A stretch of 18,216 nt of DNA from a bacterium. Lineage in GTDB: Bacteria; Patescibacteriota; Gracilibacteria; JAUYGZ01. Position numbers and translations under genes: made by a program. The stretch is taken from NCBI GenBank assembly GCA_030699855.1, contig JAUYKR010000098.1, positions 1 to 18,216 of the forward strand. The letters run 5' to 3'. This document shows, piece by piece, positions 9,001 to 13,844 of this stretch. The notes beneath the pieces are model-generated. The model was not told where the DNA came from, made no database searches, and worked only from the letters and a program-made list of their open reading frames with translations. Position 1 is the first letter of the stretch. Each line of letters opens with the position of its first letter.

Positions 9001-9534
9001 CGGCACTCCCTGCATGTTGAAGTTGTTGGACTGGCTGAAGGCGGCAGCGGTATAGCTGAAGTCGATTAAATTTGGGTTAAAGCCGGTTGGTCCGCTGAAA
9101 TTCCAGGTGATGTTGGAAGTCGTGGCACCTGCCTGATCAAAGTTGACGATAAAGGTATCGTCACCACTTACTGTAAGTTCTGCCAGGGTGATGTTCTGAA
9201 AACGCACGCTGGAATCTGTTTGTGCAGCCGATACTTCAAAACCAGCTGTGTTTAGAGGCTGTCCGCTATAGTTGTTGACGGTCAGTGTGGCTATTCCATT
9301 GGGAATGTTCTGCATGGAAAAATTATTCGACTCACTAAATCCTGTGCTGGTTACCGTGAAGTCTACCAGGTTTGGATTGAATCCTGATCCCACTGGTGCG
9401 GTAAAGATCAAATTTACCGTAGCTGCCTGAGCTTGATCAACTTGGGTCATCGATGGCAACACGTTTGCAATCAAGACCAGTGTTGACACAATACTGACAA
9501 CCTTGCGGCCAAATGAGAAGAACAGGTGCTTCAT
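6085..9534 (-). CDS. Secreted surface protein with six tandem repeats and C-terminal SLH motifs
   Basis: An 1149-residue protein with a Sec-type signal peptide (MKHLFFSFGRKVVSIVSTLVLIANVLP, likely cleaved near AQA-A at about residue 37). Residues 38 to about 642 are six tandem units of about 100 residues. Each opens with ANITW-x-F-x-GP-x-GFN-x-NL and continues through QSN-x-F-x-M, a Gly-rich turn and (Y/F)-x-GQ-x-L-xx-AGFE. Residues about 643-763 resemble a Calx-beta-like beta-sandwich, and about 764-880 an Ig-like domain (GMLIWTPSQLGRHEFDFRVRD). A Gly/Thr linker (TPGGGTSGGTPG) leads to SLH-like motifs from about 926 to 1115 (FPDVDPLAWHAKYIAVAKRANEVRGYP is the clearest, over 20 residues). SLH domains usually bind secondary cell-wall polymers, so this is inferred to be a cell-surface or S-layer-associated protein. 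No Shine-Dalgarno site is seen. Confidence 0.85.
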   Translation of the reverse strand: MKHLFFSFGRKVVSIVSTLVLIANVLPSMTQVDQAQAATVNLIFTAPVGSGFNPNLVDFTVTSTGFSESNNFSMQNIPNGIATLTVNNYSGQPLNTAGFEVSAAQTDSSVRFQNITLAELTVSGDDTFIVNFDQAGATTSNITWNFSGPTGFNPNLIDFSYTAAAFSQSNNFNMQGVPNTTGTLTVNDYNGAALTTAGFEIDNVQADTAVTQISQTTASVNVTNTGTITVTFRALASNTSNITWNFIGPVGFNSNLLDFTFVSGSFNQSNSFVMQNVANGTGTLTFNDYSGQTLADAGLRLANPQNDTGVANNSTNSVTVTVNSSRTISVEFESIGPATANITWSLTGPAGFNANLVNFSYATTGFTQSNNFVMSGIPVGQGTFTISDYDGQPLSASGFQLVTNQADPDVTTAGANALTVNVTSSRTISIAFEATATTTANITWSFIGPVGFNSNLVSFRFTDANGSTQENSFVMANVASGLGTLEITSYDQVGQTLTAAGFELATTQTSGSVIRQTQVTATVNITSTGTIVINVDGITSIQTNTINWQFSGPAGFNINLVQFSFQDAGGATQQNTFSMSNIQVGVGTLTITDFGTQTLPGSFEIAIIQSNVSVTRTGTNLASVNVLAAPTPQNIAVEISLIPPPGPGISFNGGLSNSPGTIITHEEQGIPPTNVSVRLTTVPTSDVTLTFTSINLAEGRVTAGATMTFTAVNAQTEQILTVAGVDDTVRDGDVGYNIVVTFASADPDYQQTNLAIAAINIDNESSGGSHPGRWNLDAPNILFSLNGIEITELQANIGQLINLKVTGSDFNWRDQLSLEMLESPSADATFTVAQQYTNPVDGMLIWTPSQLGRHEFDFRVRDPKFDTQTIFPITIVTAPTPGGGTSGGTPGREGVAPDPDFIEIIRKFKRDVLGQPDEPQFPIFSGVNCDYIDNNTVSVRALCLLGLIDDADQRPHYGGHEPITRAAFTKIMVKLTHEDSLIEKISGLIQNLNVSVFPDVDPLAWHAKYIAVAKRANEVRGYPHLNGHFIPWNPIEISEAAKIAIGTTSKADPHGIGVAYATAKYNQGAETEWYRPYTVVLAKFQGFVPPKNVESGLVYSQTLSRQHGANIIYALIRNASLSSDNKISKLRQELEQYEQKGLLTLLQET
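7609..9423 (-). repeat. Six in-frame tandem coding repeats of about 300 bp
   Basis: These encode the six roughly 100-residue units of the SLH protein. Similarity is visible at DNA level too: the string encoding ANITW (reverse of CCAGGTGATGTTGGCAGT) recurs with few changes near 8220, 8520 and 9120. Units 3 and 5 share GPVGFNSNL exactly. The first and sixth units are the most diverged at their edges, as expected for an array grown by internal duplication. Unit 5 and unit 6 carry a two- or three-residue insertion before the QEN/QQN position. Confidence 0.85.
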
Positions 9535-9576
9535 AGCTGGCGGTTAGAGATTTGGTGAGCTAGTGACAAGGGACAG

Positions 9577-9605
9577 AAGCTATCAGTTATTTGACAAACT
9601 GTCAA
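9577..9605 (-). promoter_or_regulatory. Candidate sigma70-type promoter of the SLH gene
   Basis: Reading the minus strand, a consensus -35 TTGACA (9605-9600) is separated by 17 bases from a weak -10 TAGCTT (9582-9577). That would leave a leader of about 35 bases before the ATG at 9534. The -35 is embedded in the palindrome described separately, so a bound protein would block it. Confidence 0.45.
9591..9605. promoter_or_regulatory. Palindrome TTGAC-N5-GTCAA, operator candidate (copy 1)
   Basis: The plus strand reads TTGACAAACTGTCAA: perfect 6-base arms TTGACA/TGTCAA around AAC. It lies 57-71 bases before the SLH start codon and overlaps that gene's candidate -35 box. The same spaced palindrome recurs upstream of pyrH at 13704-13718, in 13 of 15 identical positions when compared with the minus-strand reading of this copy. 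Confidence 0.45.
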
Positions 9606-9765
9606 TAGATTTTTTAATAGACTTATAAATTGTACAAAATATACGCTATGAAAGTGAGATCCCAACCCCGGATATTTTAGGTACAAATATGCGGGGAAGG
9701 ACCTCGACAACTCAACCAAGCAATGATGAATGAATGTGCTTGTGTTTTTGTTGTTTTGGTCCGAC

Positions 9766-9823
9766 TGGCCGAGGGGTCTGCTTTTTGGGGTCCTAACTCC
9801 CCAAATCACATTCCCCTCGGCCA
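9766..9823. other. Nested perfect hairpin after the lipoprotein gene
   Basis: Outer arms of 11 bp (TGGCCGAGGGG at 9766-9776 and CCCCTCGGCCA at 9813-9823) enclose a second perfect 7-bp hairpin (TTTGGGG 9784-9790, CCCCAAA 9799-9805, 8-base loop). On the minus strand it lies about 30 bases after the lipoprotein stop, where a terminator would be expected, but no U-tract follows there. On the plus strand it is followed by only ATTTT and there is no upstream plus-strand gene. It may be a 3'-end stabiliser, a weak terminator or a protein or recombinase site. Confidence 0.5.
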
Positions 9824-9851
9824 TTTTGCTGCCAGCCCCTGCCCGGGCTAG

Positions 9852-12623
9852 CTAGCGGGGATCGGGAAGACCCGTCGTGCGCGGCCCACCCAGACCGGCA
9901 CTGACCCCCGTCACGGATCCGCTGTCCGTCGCCCCCCCGGCCGAAACCGAGAAGTTGACATCCAGCGTCACCGTCGCCACCGGGATCGACACCACGGTGG
10001 TCTTGATTGAGGCACCCGGGACTTGCGTAGCCACGGCCACGACGAATGGGGTCTGGCTTGTGGCCGTTTTCCCCAGCACCGTCACCGTGACCAGCTCGAC
10101 GCCCGTCAGGCCCGCGCGCGGAAGCACGCGGAACGTCAGGGTGTTGAGCACGCCAGCCCCTGCTCCAGTCGTCACCGGAACGATGGTTGCCTCGAAGTCG
10201 GCGATGTCCTGCGGCCCGCCAGCCGCTCGCCAGTTGAACGTCAGGATGTTGCTCTGCTGGCCGCCAGTCAGCGCCCTGACGCTCACGGTTGTCCCCGCTG
10301 GCGAGTCGGGGATAGAGAAGCGGAGCTCCGTCGCGGAGGCGACCGTCGTCGCAACCGCAACTCCGCCGAGGAGGATCTCCCCGCCGGTCAGGTTCGTACC
10401 CGTCGCCGTCACCGACGCCGGGCCCGTTCCTGACACCTTCTCCGAGGGGGTGAGAGCCACCAGCGTGGGCGCGCTGGAGCTCTGTTCGTACGTGAACTGC
10501 CTCGGCTGGCTAATGAGACCAGCTCCGTTGCTCACCACGACCCCCACGACCACTTCCGAGCTGACCGGCGCTACTGCCCGGATCAGCGTTGTCCCCTGGC
10601 GCTCCACGACCGTCGCCGGTCGGAAGTCGCCAAAGCTCACCGTCGCCATGGGACTAAAGTCCGTCCCGGTGAGCTCGACCACGGTATCCGAAGGCCCGCG
10701 ATCGGGGTTGATCCCAGCCAACGAGGGCAGCGTCGGCTGGAGATCGGAAGTGTAGGTGAACCTGTTGATCAAGGTGGTGATGTGGCCCGTCGGCCCTACC
10801 AACACCAGGTCCACCTGTCCGGGTGCCAACCCGTTCGGTACCGTCAGCTCCAGTTGCGTCGAGGGGGCGGAGCTGGGGTTCGTCTCGTTGTTCGCTTCCA
10901 GCGTCACGTGGGGGGTGAACCCCTTGTGACGGAAGCTGACCTGAACACGATCCAGGTTGGCGCCTTGGATCACGAGACGAGGCTGCTCTGAGACCCTGGC
11001 GGAGGTCTTCGAGAGGCCGTCGGGGTTCACCAGCGGTTGGCCCGGGCTGGTGTAGACGAAGTTGGCCGTCGCCGACCCCGTCCCCCTGTTGAGCGTGATC
11101 GTAGTGCTGCCGGCCGTGGAGGCCGGAGCGATCACGACGACCTGATCATCCGAGATGCTCTGGATGCTGGCCGTCGTCGTGCCGAAGCGCACGCCGCTCG
11201 TCCCGGTGAAGTTGGCCCCTTGCAGGGTCACCGGGAATCCCCCGATCGTCAGCCCTGAGCTCGGCGTCACCGCCGTGATCAGGGGATCGGAGGTGTACAG
11301 GTAGTTCGCCGCGGCCGACGAACCTGCGGTTGTCGTCACGACGACCGCGGCAGGACCTGTACTTCCCGCCGGCACGATGACGTCCACCGAAGTGGCCGTC
11401 GTCGGCAACACCACCCGGGCCGGGGTGCCGCCGAAGGTCACGGTGGGGGTGCCGGCATCGAAGCCGGTTCCCTCGATCCTCACCGTGTTACCACCCGTGG
11501 TCGTGCCAACCGCGGGGGAGATCGTAGCGATGGTGGGTGCCACCGCGTACGTGTAGGACCCGATGTTCGAGGCCCCGGCCGCGGTTCTCACCACGACCTG
11601 CTTGATCCCGGTGCTGGCGCCCGTCGGCACCTGCACGGTCAGCCGTGCGTCCGCCAGAGGCGGAACGAGCGTGGCCGACACACCGTCGAAGGTCACGTCG
11701 ATCAGGCCGTTGAAGGCCGTCCCGACGATCTCAACGACGTTTCCACCGGCAAGGGGACCGCTCGCCGGAGTGATCGTAGCGATCCGAGGGGGTGCGTCCG
11801 CCACGAAGGTGAACGCGTCCTCGAGCCGCTCGTCGATCCGCCGCCCGCCGTTATTGGCGAGGAGGGTGGCGATCTCGACGTCGACCGTTCCGGTGCCCGC
11901 CGGTACAGTCGCTTCGATCACGAGTGCTTCAGGGTCGCTGCTGACGGCCGTTGCGACCGTCCCCCCGAAGCTCACCTCCGTCACGTCACCCGCCCCCAGC
12001 AGAGGGCGGTGACCCAGGATGCGAACGCGCTGGCTAGCGCGCGCCTCGGGAGGATCCACCCGAGACTCGACCTTGATCGCCCCCATGATGCGGGACGAGT
12101 AGGTCTGGTTCTTCGCCGAGTCGTGCGTGTAGAGAGCGAGATCGTAGTCCCCGCCCTCGCGCAACTCGGATTCGTCGACTGTGATCTGGACCTTGCCATT
12201 GGTCCCGATCTCGACGAGCTTCAGTTGGTCCAGTTGCTCCTGCTCGTTGCCGCCCCGGACCAGGATGGGGCGGATCCAGATGTTCCCGTGCAGGTGGGTG
12301 ACCTGCAGGTCGAACTGGAAGCGGGAGCTCGCCGCGGCCACGATCCGCGAAGAGGCCGTGAAGCGGGTGGCCAGCCCGTTCCCGTCTTCGGATCCCCTCA
12401 CGGGGTCCAGGGCGACGAGAACGCCCTCGTTGGTGGTCATGCTGCTGGGCTGGGGCCCGCTGCTGCGCAGCCGGCCCTGGTGGTGCTCCTCCTTGTGGTG
12501 ATCACCCTGCACAAAGTCTGCAAAGTGCTCCCACGACGTCTGCAGCCTGCCCCCGCAGCCGGACAATCCGGCCACTACCAAGGACAGGAGCAGTGCGACG
12601 GCCAGCGGTCTCATCGACCTCAT
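9852..12623 (-). CDS. Lipoprotein with multiple IPT/TIG domains
   Basis: A 923-residue protein. The start at 12623 (MRSMRPLAV) is chosen over one 14 codons upstream because AAGGAG lies 6 bases before it and it begins a proper signal peptide. The lipobox LSGC at residues 20-23 makes Cys23 the lipidated residue. A His/Glu-rich patch (DHHKEEHHQG, about residues 41-50) follows. Residues about 60-187 are a beta-rich domain, and from about 190 to 800 run six or seven IPT/TIG-like Ig domains, recognised by TP-x-SG-x-xxGG-xxVxIxGTxF and a closing (F/Y)TY. About 120 beta-rich residues form the C-terminus. IPT/TIG domains usually mediate extracellular binding, so an adhesive or structural role at the cell surface is inferred. 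Base composition is strongly G+C-rich, with third positions nearly all G or C, unlike every neighbour. Confidence 0.85.
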   Translation of the reverse strand: MRSMRPLAVALLLSLVVAGLSGCGGRLQTSWEHFADFVQGDHHKEEHHQGRLRSSGPQPSSMTTNEGVLVALDPVRGSEDGNGLATRFTASSRIVAAASSRFQFDLQVTHLHGNIWIRPILVRGGNEQEQLDQLKLVEIGTNGKVQITVDESELREGGDYDLALYTHDSAKNQTYSSRIMGAIKVESRVDPPEARASQRVRILGHRPLLGAGDVTEVSFGGTVATAVSSDPEALVIEATVPAGTGTVDVEIATLLANNGGRRIDERLEDAFTFVADAPPRIATITPASGPLAGGNVVEIVGTAFNGLIDVTFDGVSATLVPPLADARLTVQVPTGASTGIKQVVVRTAAGASNIGSYTYAVAPTIATISPAVGTTTGGNTVRIEGTGFDAGTPTVTFGGTPARVVLPTTATSVDVIVPAGSTGPAAVVVTTTAGSSAAANYLYTSDPLITAVTPSSGLTIGGFPVTLQGANFTGTSGVRFGTTTASIQSISDDQVVVIAPASTAGSTTITLNRGTGSATANFVYTSPGQPLVNPDGLSKTSARVSEQPRLVIQGANLDRVQVSFRHKGFTPHVTLEANNETNPSSAPSTQLELTVPNGLAPGQVDLVLVGPTGHITTLINRFTYTSDLQPTLPSLAGINPDRGPSDTVVELTGTDFSPMATVSFGDFRPATVVERQGTTLIRAVAPVSSEVVVGVVVSNGAGLISQPRQFTYEQSSSAPTLVALTPSEKVSGTGPASVTATGTNLTGGEILLGGVAVATTVASATELRFSIPDSPAGTTVSVRALTGGQQSNILTFNWRAAGGPQDIADFEATIVPVTTGAGAGVLNTLTFRVLPRAGLTGVELVTVTVLGKTATSQTPFVVAVATQVPGASIKTTVVSIPVATVTLDVNFSVSAGGATDSGSVTGVSAGLGGPRTTGLPDPR

Positions 12624-12629
12624 GGCTCG

Positions 12630-12635
12630 CTCCTT
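12630..12635 (-). promoter_or_regulatory. Shine-Dalgarno site of the lipoprotein gene
   Basis: The minus strand reads GAGAAGGAGCGAGCC then ATG at 12623; AAGGAG is spaced 6 bases from the start. It fixes the start codon and is the only textbook Shine-Dalgarno sequence before any gene in this window. Confidence 0.85.
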
Positions 12636-12952
12636 CTCATTTTTGCGTTCTAGTCCAACCCACACCCTCGTTTTCCACCGTTTCGCCTCTTTTTAGGGTA
12701 CTTTGATGGATGCGTTTGAGCGCGGGTTACCGTGTCCCATTCCTCTTTTAACCCTCGAGGGGGGCCTCTGGATCGCTACAAGTACCTTGGAATGGCACCG
12801 TAGATGGCCCCGAGGAGGGGACCGGCTGAATCTTCCTTAAACTCCTTTCCAATAGGCTGGAAAAGGCTACTCCTCTTCACCTGTTCTTGAGATTTCCTGG
12901 GACAAAGAAACCTTTCGTTCAGAGTAAAGCACCCTTTGTCTTCGTCGCTTTG

Positions 12953-12995
12953 AGCTTACCGTACCCATTCTCCGCAGAGTTCATGGGGGGAAGCT
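12953..12995 (-). repeat. Covarying hairpin, copy 3
   Basis: Minus strand, 43 bases: outer stem AGCTT/AAGCT, middle stem CCCAT/ATGGG, internal loop GAA opposite A, inner stem CTC/GAG, tetraloop TGCG. It has the same architecture as copies 1 and 2, with yet another outer stem. Confidence 0.6.
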
Positions 12996-13030
12996 TCGCC
13001 GCGAAAATTTCGGAGATCACAGCTGTCGTG

Positions 13031-13071
13031 CCTGCGTTCATCTCTTCTCCGTGGAGTTCAGAGATGGCAAG
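13031..13071 (-). repeat. Covarying hairpin, copy 2
   Basis: Minus strand, 41 bases: outer stem CTTGC/GCAGG (one G-U pair), middle stem CATCTCT/AGAGATG (7 bp, different from copy 1 yet fully paired), internal loop GAA opposite A, inner stem CTC/GAG, tetraloop CACG. GAA, CTC, loop, GAG and A fall at exactly the same internal positions (13-26) as in copy 1. Confidence 0.6.
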
Positions 13072-13140
13072 TCGAGTGAGTTTGATCTCGTCTTAAAGGT
13101 GAGAGTGAAACCTCGTACTAACATGTCCCTTACTATCGCC

Positions 13141-13181
13141 CTTACAATCAGCCATTCTCCTCAGAGTTCATGGATGGTAAG
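13141..13181 (-). repeat. Covarying hairpin, copy 1
   Basis: Minus strand, 41 bases: outer stem CTTAC/GTAAG, middle stem CCAT/ATGG, internal loop GAA opposite A, inner stem CTC/GAG, tetraloop TGAG (YNMG type). It is preceded by CTCGA, as is copy 2. Confidence 0.6.
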
Positions 13182-13223
13182 TCGAGCTAGCTTGGAATGT
13201 GCTTTCAGAGGCTGTCTAAGTCT

Positions 13224-13428
13224 GTTCCAGTTCCCCGGTGAGACCGGGGGGTGCCTTTCGGCACCACGCTGTTCCTCTTCAAGAGGATTCAAAGTCCCAC
13301 CGGGGTGGAACAGCGCCGCGCACCCTTTTCTGCCCGCGGAAAATTCCTCTGACTTGGCGTCTAGAGGACCGTTGATTCCCATTGGCAGCAAAAAGGTGCG
13401 AGGCGCCGTTCCAGGGCCTCGGTGAGAC
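13224..13428 (-). repeat. Pair of 21-base direct repeats, 184 bases apart
   Basis: On the minus strand the segments at 13428-13408 and 13244-13224 both read GTCTCACCG, then a purine, GG, two variable bases and CTGGAAC. They are identical at 18 of 21 positions and bracket the nested stems and the GAAA hairpin. They may be a duplicated RNA module or the edges of an inserted unit. Confidence 0.5.
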
Positions 13429-13660
13429 AATTTACATATTCTTTCGATCAATTTTTTTCATCTATATCGTACGAATTCGTAATTCGTAGAATTTTTTGCT
13501 TGGATTGAGTTGTCAAGGATCATCTTCGACCCTGACAGGGAGACCCCTAAGACTCAAACCAGCATTTTCCGCTATTTCCCAATAAATGGGAAAGTGAGGA
13601 AAGGAAGAGGGTAGCGCAGCACGTGGCTGGAACCACTCAATAAAATGTGGGAATCAACGG
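13369..13660. repeat. 13-base inverted repeat TGGGAATCAACGG
   Basis: TGGGAATCAACGG is on the plus strand at 13648-13660 and on the minus strand at 13381-13369; both copies are soon followed by TAGACG. In the minus-strand RNA the second copy is the unpaired bulge between two nested stems. If transcription began upstream of 13660, the two could form a 13-bp long-range helix. Confidence 0.5.
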
Positions 13661-13703
13661 GTCCCGATAGACGGGACAAAGATAGAGAGAGTCAAACATA
13701 ACT

Positions 13704-13718
13704 TTGACTATTTGTCAA
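13704..13718. promoter_or_regulatory. Palindrome TTGAC-N5-GTCAA, operator candidate (copy 2)
   Basis: TTGACTATTTGTCAA, 127-141 bases before the pyrH start. Further GTCAA half-sites lie at 13691 and 13733. Spacing and arms match copy 1 at 9591-9605. Confidence 0.4.
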
Positions 13719-13792
13719 TAAAATCAACGTATGTCAAAAGCTTGTCTCTCAAAGAAGAAGACGTGTTTGCGGGGTAAATATTACATTCAGGC

Positions 13793-13821
13793 TTGTTTTC
13801 TCTCGATTTTCCAGCTATACA
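13793..13821 (+). promoter_or_regulatory. Candidate pyrH promoter with a short leader
   Basis: TTGTTT (13793-13798), a 17-base spacer and TATACA (13816-13821). Transcription would begin near 13828, leaving a leader of only about 17 bases before the ATG at 13845, with no Shine-Dalgarno site (the bases before ATG are CACCTGGTCTTC). Confidence 0.5.
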
Positions 13822-13844
13822 GGTAGGGATATCACCTGGTCTTC

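Larger units (their letters stand above)
9535..9851. other. Intergenic region between the SLH gene and the lipoprotein gene
   Basis: No convincing gene. A 97-codon minus-strand frame at 9531-9824 lacks protein-like character and runs through the hairpin and promoter elements, so I reject it. The half nearest the SLH gene is A+T-rich and holds its candidate promoter and a palindrome. The half nearest the lipoprotein gene holds a nested hairpin and a short G+C-rich palindromic patch (GCCCGGGC, GCTAGCTAGC) directly after the lipoprotein stop. Confidence 0.7.
12953..13430 (-). ncRNA. Candidate large structured non-coding RNA, class not recognised
   Basis: Read on the minus strand from about 13430 down to 12953. 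In order: three nested stems, CGCACC/GGTGCG (13400-13395 with 13324-13319), CTGCC/GGCAG (13388-13384 with 13334-13330) and TCCTCT/AGAGGA (13368-13363 with 13350-13345); a region with two competing long helices; a hairpin GGTGCC-GAAA-GGCACC (13265-13250); and three copies of a 41-43 base hairpin. The minus strand is preferred as the sense strand because it gives a GNRA (GAAA) loop and three YNMG loops, both stable RNA tetraloop types, whereas the plus strand gives UUUC, CUCA, CGUG and CGCA. The ends are uncertain: the RNA might start as far up as about 13680 and could run into the lipoprotein leader. It is not RNase P, tmRNA, SRP or 6S by the signatures I know. A very long 5' leader for the lipoprotein gene is the main alternative. 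Confidence 0.5.
12624..13844. other. 1.2 kb gap rich in inverted repeats, no convincing protein
   Basis: Short frames exist here (for example 13051-13425 plus and 13161-13451 minus), but their translations look random and they cross hairpins in both directions. From 12680 to 12900 there are loose hairpins, such as CCTTTTCCA/TGGAAAGG at about 12846-12868, and a possible GGTACTT/AAGTACC long-range pairing. From 12953 to 13430 lies the structured element listed separately. From 13440 to 13844 the DNA becomes A+T-rich and holds TACGAATTCGTAATTCGTA (13470-13488), the hairpin TTTCCCA/TGGGAAA (13575-13593), the hairpin GTCCCG/CGGGAC (13661-13677), a palindromic operator candidate and the pyrH promoter. 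Confidence 0.7.

Noticed and set aside
9785..9805. Integron attC site within the nested hairpin
   Set aside because: The core sites do not match RYYYAAC/GTTRRRY and there is no integrase or cassette pattern.
9531..9824. A 97-codon minus-strand frame before the SLH gene
   Set aside because: The translation has no protein-like pattern and crosses the nested hairpin, palindrome and candidate promoter.
9877..12653. Long plus-strand frames opposite the lipoprotein gene (292, 214 and 149 codons)
   Set aside because: Antisense frames are commonly open in G+C-rich genes; the minus frame has a signal peptide, lipobox, Shine-Dalgarno site and repeated IPT/TIG pattern.
12953..13181. CRISPR array from three spaced repeats
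   Set aside because: The units are diverged in sequence, 78 and 110 bases apart, and conserved in structure rather than sequence; no cas genes are nearby.
12953..13430. RNase P RNA, tmRNA, SRP RNA, 6S RNA, group I or group II intron
   Set aside because: I found none of their signature sequences (for example GAGGAAAGUCC of RNase P, tmRNA tRNA-like ends, the group II domain V core) on either strand.
13051..13451. Frames of 124 (plus) and 96 (minus) codons in the non-coding gap
   Set aside because: They coincide with dense inverted repeats and give random-looking translations; RNA structure explains the region better.
13470..13488. Terminator formed by TACGAATTCGTAATTCGTA followed by T-rich sequence
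   Set aside because: The stem is mostly A-T, no plus-strand gene lies upstream, and overlapping palindromes make the pairing ambiguous.
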